From positions 1 to 64,000 of the forward strand of contig CAVTIX010000008.1 of the NCBI GenBank assembly GCA_963734725.1: 64,000 nt of DNA, read 5' to 3'. Below are positions 17,344 to 25,108 of this stretch, in pieces. Numbering within the stretch: the stretch's first letter is position 1; each line of letters opens with the position of its first letter. The stretch is from DASXKD01 sp963734725 (GTDB lineage Bacteria > Actinomycetota > Actinomycetes > Streptosporangiales > Streptosporangiaceae). The translations under genes were made by a program, and so were the position numbers. The notes beneath the pieces were generated by a model, which saw only the letters and a list, made by a program, of their open reading frames with translations, was not told the origin of the DNA and ran no database searches.

Positions 17344-18983
17344 GCAACGTGCGCGGCCGCAACGAGTCGGCATGGCTGCTGCCTAACGACGGCAGCCGTA
17401 CCAACCACCGGCTGCGCGCGGACATGCGCCGGTTCGCCGATACCGATGAAGTGGATCTGGTCGTTGTCGGCTGCGGCGCAGGCGGGTCGACGATGCTGCA
17501 GCGGCTGGCGCGGGCGGGCTGGCGGGTGGTCGGCTTGGACGCGGGCCCGTTCTGGGACCCTGATACCGACTGGGTCAGCGATGAGGCGGGTTCGCATCAC
17601 CTGTACTGGACCGATCCGCGGGTCATCGCTGGCGACGACCCGGTCCCGCTTGGCTCGAACAACTCCGGCCGCGGAGTGGGCGGCTCGATGGTTCACTACG
17701 CCGGCTACACCCCGCGTTTCCACCCCAGCGACTTCGCCACCTACTCCCGCGACGGGGTAGGGGCGGACTGGCCGCTGAGTTACCAGGACCTGCGGCCCTA
17801 CTACGCGGCCATCGAGGAGGAACTGCCGGTAGCGGGCGAGCGGTGGCCGTGGGGAGACCCGCACTCTTACCCCTACCGGCCGCACCCTGTGGGCGGCAAC
17901 GGCGAGATCTTCCTGCGCGGCGCCAAGGCGCTGGGCATCGATGCGAAGGTCGGGCCGGTGGCCATCGCCAACGGCCGGTTCGGCAACCGGCCGCACTGTA
18001 TTTACCGAGGCTTCTGCCTGCAGGGATGCAAGGTTAACGCCAAGGCCTCACCGTTGATCACGCATATTCCGGACGCGCTGGCCCACGGCGCCGAGGTCCG
18101 CGCTGATGCCATGGTCACCAGCGTCGAGGTGGATGAGCGCACCGGCGAGGCCACCGGAGTGCACTACGTCAAGGGCGGCGTGCCCCGTTTCCAGCGGGCC
18201 AGCATGGTCGCTATCGCCGGTTACTCCATCGAGACGCCGCGGCTGCTGCTCAATTCGGCGTCCAGGCGGTTCCCGGACGGGCTGTGCAACGAGTTCGACC
18301 AGGTGGGCCGCTACCTGATGGTGCAGGGAGCGCCGCAGACGGCAGGCCGCTTTGACGCCGAGATCCGGATGTACAAGTCCCCGCCGCCCGAGGTGAGCTC
18401 CGAGGAGTTCTACGAGACCGACGCGACTAAGGACTATAAGCGCGGATTCTCCATCCAGACGGTGTCGCCGCTGCCGATCACCTGGGCCGAGCATGTCGCG
18501 GCCCAAGGCCACTGGGGCAGGTCGCTGCGCGAGTACATGAGTGATTACGTGCACTGGTCCTGCCTGGGCGCGCTGTGCGAGTTCCTGCCGCTCCCGGATA
18601 ACAGGGTGACGCTGGCGCAGGAGAAAGACCGGTACGGCTTGCCTGTCGCGCACTTTTCATACAGCCAGTGCGACAACGACCGGGCCCTGACGAAAGCCGC
18701 GCAGTCGGTGATGGAAGACCTGCTGCACGCGGCGGGGGCAGACGAGGTCATCACCATCAACCGCTACGCACACCTGGTCGGCGGCGCGCGGATGGCCGCA
18801 GACGAGCGGCACGGCGTCGTGAACGCTGATTGCCGTAGTTTCGCGGTACCCAATCTCTACATCACCGACGGCAGCGCGCTGCCTACTCAGGGCAGCGCCA
18901 ACCCGGCCCTGACGATCATGGCGGTGGCCGCCCGTACCGCTGACCGGCTGACAACCGACTGCCGCGGCGGCCCGGCGCGGTGA
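17340..18983 (+). CDS. GMC-family FAD-dependent oxidoreductase
   Basis: A 547-residue flavoprotein. The FAD-binding motif is VVVGCGAGGSTMLQRLARAG (about 41-60), and the C-terminal GMC signature runs NLYITDGSALPTQGSANPA with the active-site His in YAHLVGGARM and Asn in SANPALT. It probably oxidises a polyol, sugar or sugar acid at C-OH, passing electrons via the partner subunits. The ATGA overlap with the upstream gene couples them. The substrate cannot be read from sequence. Confidence 0.88.
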   Translation: MSNVRGRNESAWLLPNDGSRTNHRLRADMRRFADTDEVDLVVVGCGAGGSTMLQRLARAGWRVVGLDAGPFWDPDTDWVSDEAGSHHLYWTDPRVIAGDDPVPLGSNNSGRGVGGSMVHYAGYTPRFHPSDFATYSRDGVGADWPLSYQDLRPYYAAIEEELPVAGERWPWGDPHSYPYRPHPVGGNGEIFLRGAKALGIDAKVGPVAIANGRFGNRPHCIYRGFCLQGCKVNAKASPLITHIPDALAHGAEVRADAMVTSVEVDERTGEATGVHYVKGGVPRFQRASMVAIAGYSIETPRLLLNSASRRFPDGLCNEFDQVGRYLMVQGAPQTAGRFDAEIRMYKSPPPEVSSEEFYETDATKDYKRGFSIQTVSPLPITWAEHVAAQGHWGRSLREYMSDYVHWSCLGALCEFLPLPDNRVTLAQEKDRYGLPVAHFSYSQCDNDRALTKAAQSVMEDLLHAAGADEVITINRYAHLVGGARMAADERHGVVNADCRSFAVPNLYITDGSALPTQGSANPALTIMAVAARTADRLTTDCRGGPAR

Positions 18984-19038
18984 CGAGCTACCGCGACGCC
19001 AAGCTGCCGCTTTCCGCGATAACTAGGAGGAAACGCTG

Positions 19039-20832
19039 ATGGCCACCACCACTGTCGCTGACTATCTGCTTCGCCGCTTGCGCGAATGGGGGGTCGACAA
19101 GGTGTTCGGTTTCCCTGGTGACGGCATCAACGGCATCCTTGCCGCCTGGGGCCGGGCCGAGAACAACCCGAAGTTCATCCAGGCCCGGCATGAGGAGATG
19201 AGCGCGTTCGAGGCAGTCGGCTACGCGAAGTTCACCGGCCGCTTCGGCGTCTGCATAGCCACCTCGGGCCCTGGCGCCGTGCACCTGCTCAATGGCTTGT
19301 ACGACGCCAAGCTCGACCACGTCCCCGTGATCGCGATCGCGGGCCAGACCAGCCGGTCGGCCATGGGCGGCTCGTATCAGCAGGAAGTGGACCTGCTCAG
19401 TCTGTTCAAAGACGTCGCCAGCGAGTACGTGCAGATGGTCACCGTTCCCGAGCAGTTGCCTGGCGTGCTGGACCGGGCCATCCGTGTCGCGCTCACCGAG
19501 CGTGCGCCGACGGCGATCATCATCCCCTCCGACGTCCAGGAATTGGAGTACTCGGCACCGACGCATGCGTTCAAGATGGTCCCCTCCAGCATCGGGGTCG
19601 ACTGGCCCACCGCCACACCCGGCAACGCCGCGATCGCCCGCGCGGCGGGGATCCTCAACGCAGGCCAGAAGGTCGCGATCTTGGCCGGCTCGGGTGCGCG
19701 CGGGGCATGCGCGGAACTGCAGCAGGTCGCTGAACTGCTGGGGGCCGGAATAGCGAAACCGCTGCTGGGCAAGGATGTGATCGGCGACGACCTGCCGTAC
19801 GTCACCGGCTCTATCGGCCTGCTCGGCACACGCCCCAGCTACGAAATGATGATGGGCTGCGACACGTTGCTGACCGTCGGATCCAGTTTCCCCTACACGC
19901 AGTTCCTGCCCGGGTTTGAGCAGGCCCGCGGGGTGCAGATCGACATCGACGGCAAGTACATCGGCATGCGCTACCCCTACGAGGTCAATCTCGTCGGCGA
20001 CGCCGCCGCGACGCTGCGAGCGCTCATCCCACATCTGGAGCGCAAACAGGACCGGTCCTGGCGCGAGGACATCGAGAAGAACGTGGCCCGCTGGTGGGAG
20101 GTCATGGAGGCCGAGGCGCTGGTGGAGGCCGACCCGATCAACCCGATGCGGCTGTTCCACGAGCTGTCGTCCCGGCTGCCCGGCAACGCGATCGTCGCGG
20201 CGGACTCTGGCTCGTCAGCGAACTGGTACGCAAGGCACCTGCGGTTCCACGGCGACATGCGCGGATCGCTGTCGGGCAACCTTGCCACCATGGGCCCAGG
20301 CGTCCCATACGGGATCGGCGCGAAGTTCGGCAACCCCGACCGCCCCGTCTTCGTGTTCGCTGGTGACGGCGCGATGCAGATGAACGGTCTGGCCGAGCTG
20401 ATCACCATCAAGCACTACTGGCAGGAGTGGTCCGACCCGCGCCTTGTCATCGCCGTCTTGCACAACGACGACCTCAACCAGGTGACCTGGGAGATGCGGG
20501 CAATGGAAGGCGCGCCCAAGTTCGTGGAATCCCAGACACTGCCCAGTGTGGACTACGCAGGGTTCGCCGCGAGCCTCGGCCTGCAGGGAATCATCGTCGA
20601 CAAGCCCGATGACATCGGCCCGGCCTGGGACCGGGCGCTGGCCGCTGACCGGCCGACGGTGCTGGACGTGCGCTGCGACCCGAACGTGCCGCCGATCCCG
20701 CCGCACGCGACACTCGATCAGATGAAGGACGCCGGGCGGGCAATACTCAAAGGCGATCCGGACAGGTGGGGCATAGTCAAGGAAGGCGTGCTGACAAAGG
20801 TCCAGGAACTCCTTCCGCACAAGGAGGACTGA
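19039..20832 (+). CDS. pyruvate-oxidase-like thiamine-diphosphate enzyme
   Basis: A 597-residue, three-domain TPP enzyme. The catalytic Glu is E52 in ARHEEMSAFEAVGYAKF; the central domain reads VAILAGSGARGACAELQQVA; the TPP/Mg motif is FAGDGAMQMNGLAE and then LHNDDLNQ. AGGAGG lies nine bases upstream of the ATG. The closest known types are pyruvate oxidase/dehydrogenase (PoxB-like) that decarboxylate 2-oxo acids. It lies 55 bases after the GMC gene on the same strand and may act on its product. Confidence 0.85.
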   Translation: MATTTVADYLLRRLREWGVDKVFGFPGDGINGILAAWGRAENNPKFIQARHEEMSAFEAVGYAKFTGRFGVCIATSGPGAVHLLNGLYDAKLDHVPVIAIAGQTSRSAMGGSYQQEVDLLSLFKDVASEYVQMVTVPEQLPGVLDRAIRVALTERAPTAIIIPSDVQELEYSAPTHAFKMVPSSIGVDWPTATPGNAAIARAAGILNAGQKVAILAGSGARGACAELQQVAELLGAGIAKPLLGKDVIGDDLPYVTGSIGLLGTRPSYEMMMGCDTLLTVGSSFPYTQFLPGFEQARGVQIDIDGKYIGMRYPYEVNLVGDAAATLRALIPHLERKQDRSWREDIEKNVARWWEVMEAEALVEADPINPMRLFHELSSRLPGNAIVAADSGSSANWYARHLRFHGDMRGSLSGNLATMGPGVPYGIGAKFGNPDRPVFVFAGDGAMQMNGLAELITIKHYWQEWSDPRLVIAVLHNDDLNQVTWEMRAMEGAPKFVESQTLPSVDYAGFAASLGLQGIIVDKPDDIGPAWDRALAADRPTVLDVRCDPNVPPIPPHATLDQMKDAGRAILKGDPDRWGIVKEGVLTKVQELLPHKED

Positions 20833-20984
20833 GCTCCCGGTAATGCCGCACTTATCCGCAAAGGAAAGCCCTTGGTGGATGCGGCGGTGTCAGCCGAGGA
20901 CACTCACTTGCCGCCCCCTCCCTCGACGATGCTTCATGTTCTTGTTGCGATCGCCACCGCCAGGAGATGGCGAACCGGTGGCGA

Positions 20985-21240
20985 GCAGCGCCGGTGACGT
21001 TGGCCGTGCGGTCGCTGGCCAGGATGAGCACCAGGTCGGCGACTTCTTCCGGGCGGCTGAACCGGCCGGTCACCGTCTGCTGGGCGGCCTGGCTCTGCAC
21101 GTCCTGGGCGCTGGCGCCGGTCGCGCGGCTGACCGTCGCCGCGACGACGTGCCACAGGTCGGTGGCGACCGGGCCCGGGCTTATCGTGTCGACGCGGATG
21201 CCGTGCTGGTCGGCCTCATTGGACGGGGAACGGCTGGCCT
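20985..21240 (-). pseudogene. C-terminal remnant of a short-chain dehydrogenase
   Basis: The minus-strand frame reads GIRVDTISPGPVATDLWHVV and TVTGRFSRPEEVADLVLILA, the conserved last third of 3-oxoacyl-ACP-reductase-like SDRs. The Rossmann and Tyr-Lys parts are missing upstream, and the final strand after NVTGA is replaced by unrelated sequence. No start codon fits, so this is a relic. Confidence 0.65.
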
Positions 21241-21283
21241 GGTTGAACCCGCCAGAAAGTCACGTGTCAACTGTGACGGGGAA

Positions 21284-21457
21284 CTAGCGGGGCGGGCGCC
21301 TCCCGGGCCGCCGCCGCATGCGCAGGGCGGCGAAGATGAGGGCGACGAGGAGCACGGCAATGCCGATGAACAGCAGATACAGCAGGCCTTTCGCGGCGAC
21401 GCCTACGATACCCAGCACCATCGCCACGATCACCAGCAGTAGGAAGAAAGCAATCAC
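21284..21457 (-). CDS. small two-helix membrane protein
   Basis: A 57-residue protein from GTG 21457 with a GGAGG six bases upstream. Two hydrophobic segments (AFFLLLVIVAMVLGIVGVAA and YLLFIGIAVLLVALIFAAL) are followed by an Arg/Pro-rich cytoplasmic tail RMRRRPGRRPPR. It precedes the SDR remnant and follows a PRC-barrel gene on the same strand, 25 bases away. No named family. Confidence 0.6.
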   Translation of the reverse strand: MIAFFLLLVIVAMVLGIVGVAAKGLLYLLFIGIAVLLVALIFAALRMRRRPGRRPPR

Positions 21458-21482
21458 CCAATCCTCCGCTCCGTCCGGCTGC

Positions 21483-21836
21483 TCAGCGGTGGGCCAGCCG
21501 CCGCTCGCCGCCAGCACCCGGCTGATATGCAAAGCCGTAGTGCTTAAAGATCGCCTCTTCGCCGCTCATCGACAACTCGCCATCGGTCCCGATCGCGGGG
21601 CGTTTTGGATCTGCTTCTTGTCGCAGGAGACCTTGATGTAGCCCGGGACCAACCGTCGCCTGGTCAAAAGGCATGAGCACAAGCCGGCGCCGAGTCGGCA
21701 TCCCGACCTTGACCGTGCCGAACGACGGCTGATCTGTGCCGGTGTCGACGTAGACGGCCTCCAGCTCACCGATCATGTGACCCTGGGCAACCACATCGTG
21801 GCCGCGCCACTCCCGAACATCGGCAGCCTCGAACAT
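21483..21836 (-). CDS. PRC-barrel domain protein with two compensating frameshifts
   Basis: A 117-residue frame. Residues 1-62 (WRGHDVVAQGHMIGELEAVY) and the last third (GELSMSGEEAIFKHYGFAYQ) match PRC-barrel stress proteins. The middle, GLHQGLLRQEADPKRPA, does not, but the neighbouring frame reads GYIKVSCDKKQIQNAP, which is the expected sequence. So one base was gained near 21648 and one lost near 21600, leaving the frame open with about 18 residues scrambled. Function of the domain: RNA or protein binding, uncertain. Confidence 0.7.
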   Translation of the reverse strand: MFEAADVREWRGHDVVAQGHMIGELEAVYVDTGTDQPSFGTVKVGMPTRRRLVLMPFDQATVGPGLHQGLLRQEADPKRPAIGTDGELSMSGEEAIFKHYGFAYQPGAGGERRLAHR

Positions 21837-21938
21837 GCTGCCCTCTCTCCTACTGCACCACTCCCCACGGCGGGAATGGCTCGCACGAGTTCGGCGTCCC
21901 CGGCGACGATCAGTGATGCGCTGCTCGGCACGAGCTAA

Positions 21939-22112
21939 TCACTTCTTGAAGGCGTCCTTGACTTTCTCGCCAGCCTGTTTGAGGTCGCCCTTCGACTCCT
22001 CAGCCCGGCCTTCGGCCTCCAGGCCGGCGTCGTCGGTGGCCTGGCCCGCCTTCTTCTTCATCTTGCCCTTGACCTCGGTCACCTTGTTGGCTGCCTTGTT
22101 CTCAGCGCCCAT
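21939..22112 (-). CDS. CsbD-like stress protein
   Basis: A 57-residue charged protein beginning MGAENKAANKVTEVKGKMKK, with a Glu/Lys-rich helical remainder ending VKDAFKK, as in short CsbD-family proteins. GGAAGGGA lies upstream of the ATG at 22112; an upstream frame to 22193 is unlikely. It precedes the PRC-barrel gene on the same strand with about 100 bases between. It is diverged from the CsbD gene at 572-763. Confidence 0.8.
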   Translation of the reverse strand: MGAENKAANKVTEVKGKMKKKAGQATDDAGLEAEGRAEESKGDLKQAGEKVKDAFKK

Positions 22113-22935
22113 GATGAAATCCCTTCCGGTTGGTGCCCGGCCTAGCTGCCCGCCGAGGTCAGCACCAAACATCCGCGCTGGCCAGAACGCCACTCAGACA
22201 TGCTTCGCCACACCAACGCATGATCGCCGCCAGCGATCTTGGCCGGCAGAAGCAGGGCGGCGGAGCGCCACGCGCGGGTCTCCGCAGCCCTTCCGGGCGT
22301 AGCGGACAAGCCTGCGGAAAAGACCTGCCCTGGCCCCGGCCGCCGAACGTAGCCTCAGCCGGCCAGGGCCTGGGGGTGTGTGATGCTGACCAGGGTCGCC
22401 GGGCATCCCTGCTGGGTCGGCGTGGACGCTCACGCCGGTGCCGCGGCCGCCCCGCCATGACCCGGTGCGCTGACACGGATGGACGCTGAGAGCATGACCG
22501 GCGCGACTCCCATCATGCCGCAAGGGCCCTAGCGACCGATCCGATCAGCCCCCAGCCGCGTTCCGGCGGGTGCGACACCCGAATGCGACACGATTGTCAT
22601 CGGGGGCGGCCCGGTCCGGGCGGCCGCCTTCATCGACTTCTTGTGCCCCTACTTCCGGCGCTTTGAGATGTCGGCGGTCGGCTCTGCGCTCCAGATGGAG
22701 CTGGGCGACTGAGCGGTCTTCTGCTTGTGGGCCGCGTGTAGGTCGGGGGGTGATACCGACCATCAGGCCCTGGGCAGCCTGGCCGGAGCCGGGCGCGTGC
22801 ACCCCTAACCCTGCAGAGCGGTCCAACTTTGGGCTCCGGAGATGGTCATGTTCGCGGCGCCTGCGGCCCCCGCCCGGCCGAGCCGGACCGAAGCAGCAGT
22901 TGCTGCCGGTGCCGGCATCATTAGGGCTGTGGGGA
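22113..22935. other. long intergenic stretch with gene debris
   Basis: About 820 bases without an intact gene. It holds a short Rossmann-like remnant (22584-22712, listed separately). Other open frames are Arg/Gly/Pro-rich and lack motifs. Confidence 0.35.
22584..22712 (+). pseudogene. possible N-terminal remnant of an FAD/NAD oxidoreductase
   Basis: The frame CDTIVIGGGPVRAAA resembles the dinucleotide-binding start of dihydrolipoamide-dehydrogenase-like proteins (DxxVIGGGPxG). The next part (FIDFLCPYFRRFEMSAVGSA) does not fit the family, and the frame ends with TGA at 22710-22712. There is no start codon with a ribosome binding site. It is probably a scrap left by a deletion. Confidence 0.25.
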
Positions 22936-23598
22936 TTACCTGCTGTCTGCCTCGGCGAGGCGCTCGATGAGCTCGTCGATGTTGCCGGTCTTGGGCAGGT
23001 TCCGCTTGGCCAGCAGGTCGCTCAGCTGGGCCTTGGGCAGGCCTTCGTAACGCTGGCGGGCCCGCTCATGTGCCCGCCTGGCCTGCTCGCGCTCGGCCTG
23101 GCGGGCCTGGCGTGCCAGCTCCTTCTCAGCCTGATCGGCCTTGGCGGCCTGCTCGCGGGCGGCCTGCTCGGCCTTCATCGCCTGCTCGCGCTCGGCCTGG
23201 CGGGCCTGGCGTGCCAGCTCCTTCTCAGCCTGATCGGCTTTGGCGGCCTGCTCGCGGGCGGCCAGCTCAGCCTGCTGAGCCTGCCTGCGGGCGATGTCAC
23301 TGGCCGCCTCGGCCTTTCCCCGCATGGCCTCACCGGCCGACCCGGCCTTCTCGCGGGCTGCGCCGGACAGCGTGCCCGCCGCCTCGGCCCACCTGACGGC
23401 GAGGCGGCGGTTGATGTCGACCGTCCGCTGCACGAGGTCGAAGTAGCGTTCCACGGCCGGGACCAGGTCGAGCTGCGGCAACCCGGGAAGCCGACCCGTC
23501 ACCGTCCGCGCCCCGTCCGTCCACAAGTCAGCGGTCTTGTCCACGGCATTGCGCGCGCGGCTCGCCGCGGCGCTGTACTGCCTGGTCATGCTGGTCAT
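22936..23598 (-). CDS. coiled-coil protein with C-terminal SAP domain
   Basis: A 220-residue protein. The N-terminal third (LPGLPQLDLVPAVERYFDLV and INRRLAVRWAEAAGTLSGAA) is helical and phasin-like. The middle (about 95-180) is a Glu/Arg/Ala/Lys coiled coil with two copies of a segment containing KADQAEKELARQARQAEREQ, encoded by two near-identical 96-base repeats. The C-terminus (GLPKAQLSDLLAKRNLPKTG, then NIDELIERLAEA) is a SAP motif, usually a DNA- or RNA-binding element. It may link nucleic acid to granules or membranes; this is inference. Confidence 0.7.
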   Translation of the reverse strand: MTSMTRQYSAAASRARNAVDKTADLWTDGARTVTGRLPGLPQLDLVPAVERYFDLVQRTVDINRRLAVRWAEAAGTLSGAAREKAGSAGEAMRGKAEAASDIARRQAQQAELAAREQAAKADQAEKELARQARQAEREQAMKAEQAAREQAAKADQAEKELARQARQAEREQARRAHERARQRYEGLPKAQLSDLLAKRNLPKTGNIDELIERLAEADSR

Positions 23599-23635
23599 AT
23601 GCATCCCTTCGTGCTGCTTGAGTATGATATGCTAA

Positions 23636-23663
23636 CTATAGTATGCGAAAATGCGTACTATAG
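23636..23663. promoter_or_regulatory. AT-rich inverted repeat upstream of the SAP gene
   Basis: Arms CTATAGTATGCG and TGCGTACTATAG (12 bases each, one central pair mismatched) flank AAAA. It stands out from the GC-rich surroundings and lies about 40 bases before the SAP-protein start, in the promoter position. It is likely an operator. Confidence 0.45.
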
Positions 23664-24294
23664 CAAACGGCGGCTTGCCGCGGCGAAGGCCGCAGGTGGC
23701 CCGGGACGGGAGATTGCGTATCGGCTACCAGCGGTGGATGCTCAGCTGAGCGAGGGGCCGGGCCGCCGCTGGATTCCCGTGCCTCTATCGTCGCCGTGCG
23801 CCGCCGCGGCGCCCGGGAAGCTCGCCGGACGGACGCCCAGGGTGCTGGTCATCCCCGCATGTGCTGGCCGCCTATCGTGGCGCGGCCAGGCAGCTGACGA
23901 ATCTTCGCCCTGGCGGTCAGGTGTCCCCGCCCGTGACCGGGCCGCGCTGCCCGCCCCTCGTCCGTAGCTTGCTTGTCTTCGCAGTTCTTTCATGCGTGTG
24001 TCCGTCGAGGCTCCCTCCCGCCCGAAGACCGGACTGTGGCAAGCTACCCGTGCTCACCAGAACAAACCCAGGCCGACGTCCACACGCTGAAATCCGGGCA
24101 TGGGGCGGATGCAAACCTCATCCACTTGCGTCACAAGGCGCGCCACCCGCCACACGCGGCCCATGCCGTGTCCGGCAAGGATCGGGGCCGCGTTCAAGCG
24201 CTCCCGTCGCGCTCACGGGCGCGCGCGAGGACCAGCCTCGCCGGCGTGGTGGTTAGCACGCCGCGCGGCGGGTAGCCGCGAAGACCAATGAGAC
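23664..24294. other. intergenic stretch, no gene seen
   Basis: About 630 bases of GC-rich DNA between the divergent SAP gene and the (GAA)n locus. Frames are open on both strands but give Arg/Pro/Ser-rich translations without motifs, and no RNA gene was recognised. Confidence 0.3.
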
Positions 24295-24471
24295 ATGCCC
24301 GGCTGTGCGGCCAACCTGGCTGCCGGCAACGCCGCTGAGGCACAGCTCAATGGGGTAAGAGGTCCCGCACATCAGCTCCGGGCAGCCAGGGCCCGGCCTC
24401 CGGGCGGGAAGAAGAAGAAGAAGAAGAAGAAGAAGAAGAAGAAGAAGAAGAAGAAGAAGAAGGGACGCTGA
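24295..24471 (+). CDS. possible small protein with a poly-lysine tail
   Basis: An ATG-started 58-codon frame: MPGCAANLAAGNAAEAQLNG, a short basic linker, then about 18 consecutive Lys codons made by the (GAA)n tract, then Gly-Arg and stop. No ribosome binding site is clear. Poly-Lys of this length would stall ribosomes, so the frame could act as a leader for the gene at 24474, or may not be translated at all. Confidence 0.25.
   Translation: MPGCAANLAAGNAAEAQLNGVRGPAHQLRAARARPPGGKKKKKKKKKKKKKKKKKKGR
24408..24461 (+). repeat. (GAA)18 microsatellite
   Basis: Eighteen perfect GAA units, immediately followed by GGGA, which is the ribosome binding site of the gene starting at 24474. Pure triplet tracts of this length are rare in high-GC bacteria and prone to slippage. 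Confidence 0.95.
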
Positions 24472-24473
24472 GC

Positions 24474-24674
24474 ATGTGGGTTTTCCTGTCTGCGCGGCTG
24501 CGGACGTGGCTGCTGCTGGCCATCGCACTGCCGCTGGCCCGGCTGCTTGTCCACCGCGTCGCTGTCGCCGCTGAACGCCATGACCCATCCGCCCGCAGGG
24601 CGAAATTGCTCCGCCGGGCCGACTCGGCAGTGACCGCGGTGTCCGGGCGCTCCTCCCGCAGGGCCAGACGCTGA
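24474..24674 (+). CDS. small membrane-anchored basic protein
   Basis: A 66-residue protein: a hydrophobic N-terminal segment (TWLLLAIALPLARLLVH) and a basic soluble tail (ERHDPSARRAKLLRRADSAV, then SSRRARR). AAGGGA, formed at the edge of the (GAA)18 tract, lies nine bases before the ATG. Tail composition suggests contact with nucleic acid or phospholipid, but no family is known to me. Confidence 0.55.
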   Translation: MWVFLSARLRTWLLLAIALPLARLLVHRVAVAAERHDPSARRAKLLRRADSAVTAVSGRSSRRARR

Positions 24675-24695
24675 GACCGGCGAGGAACCGCCAAG

Positions 24696-24980
24696 ATGGC
24701 CGAATCGTCCCCCCTCAACGCCGCGCTGGCCCGGGCCATCACCGTTGCGTTGCCTTGTCACCAGGCATCTAGGTATATCGGCGGGCGGCTAGTTCCTGAA
24801 TTGCTCGCTGTCGACGACCTGATCGCCACCACCCCGGCCCCGCGCCTGGTCCTGGACCTAGTCGGCATCCGTCAGTCCCTGATCGGCCATGACGGCATCG
24901 TGCTGGCTGACGGCCGCAGTACCCCGGACATCGATCCCCAGAACCCAGCAAGTCGCCCAGCTACTCACCGCGACCCCTAA
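24696..24980 (+). CDS. hypothetical protein
   Basis: A 94-residue frame (MAESSPLNAALARAITVALP) preceded by GAGG at a suitable distance and 21 bases downstream of the previous gene. The central part (LVLDLVGIRQSLIGHDGIVL) is compatible with a folded alpha/beta protein; the C-terminus is Pro-rich and polar. No motif is recognised. Confidence 0.4.
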   Translation: MAESSPLNAALARAITVALPCHQASRYIGGRLVPELLAVDDLIATTPAPRLVLDLVGIRQSLIGHDGIVLADGRSTPDIDPQNPASRPATHRDP

Positions 24981-25108
24981 GGAGCGCCTGCGCAATCTAC
25001 CATGGAGTAAGCTACGGATACGTAAGCGTATCTTGCATGGGCTCTAGTCCACGGCGTATGCGGGGCACCTGTCCATCTGCATCACGACGACCGGCTAGCG
25101 AGGAGCCC

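Noticed and set aside
22194..22523. 109-codon minus-strand frame
   Set aside because: Composition is Arg/Gly/Pro-rich, with no ribosome binding site and no motif.
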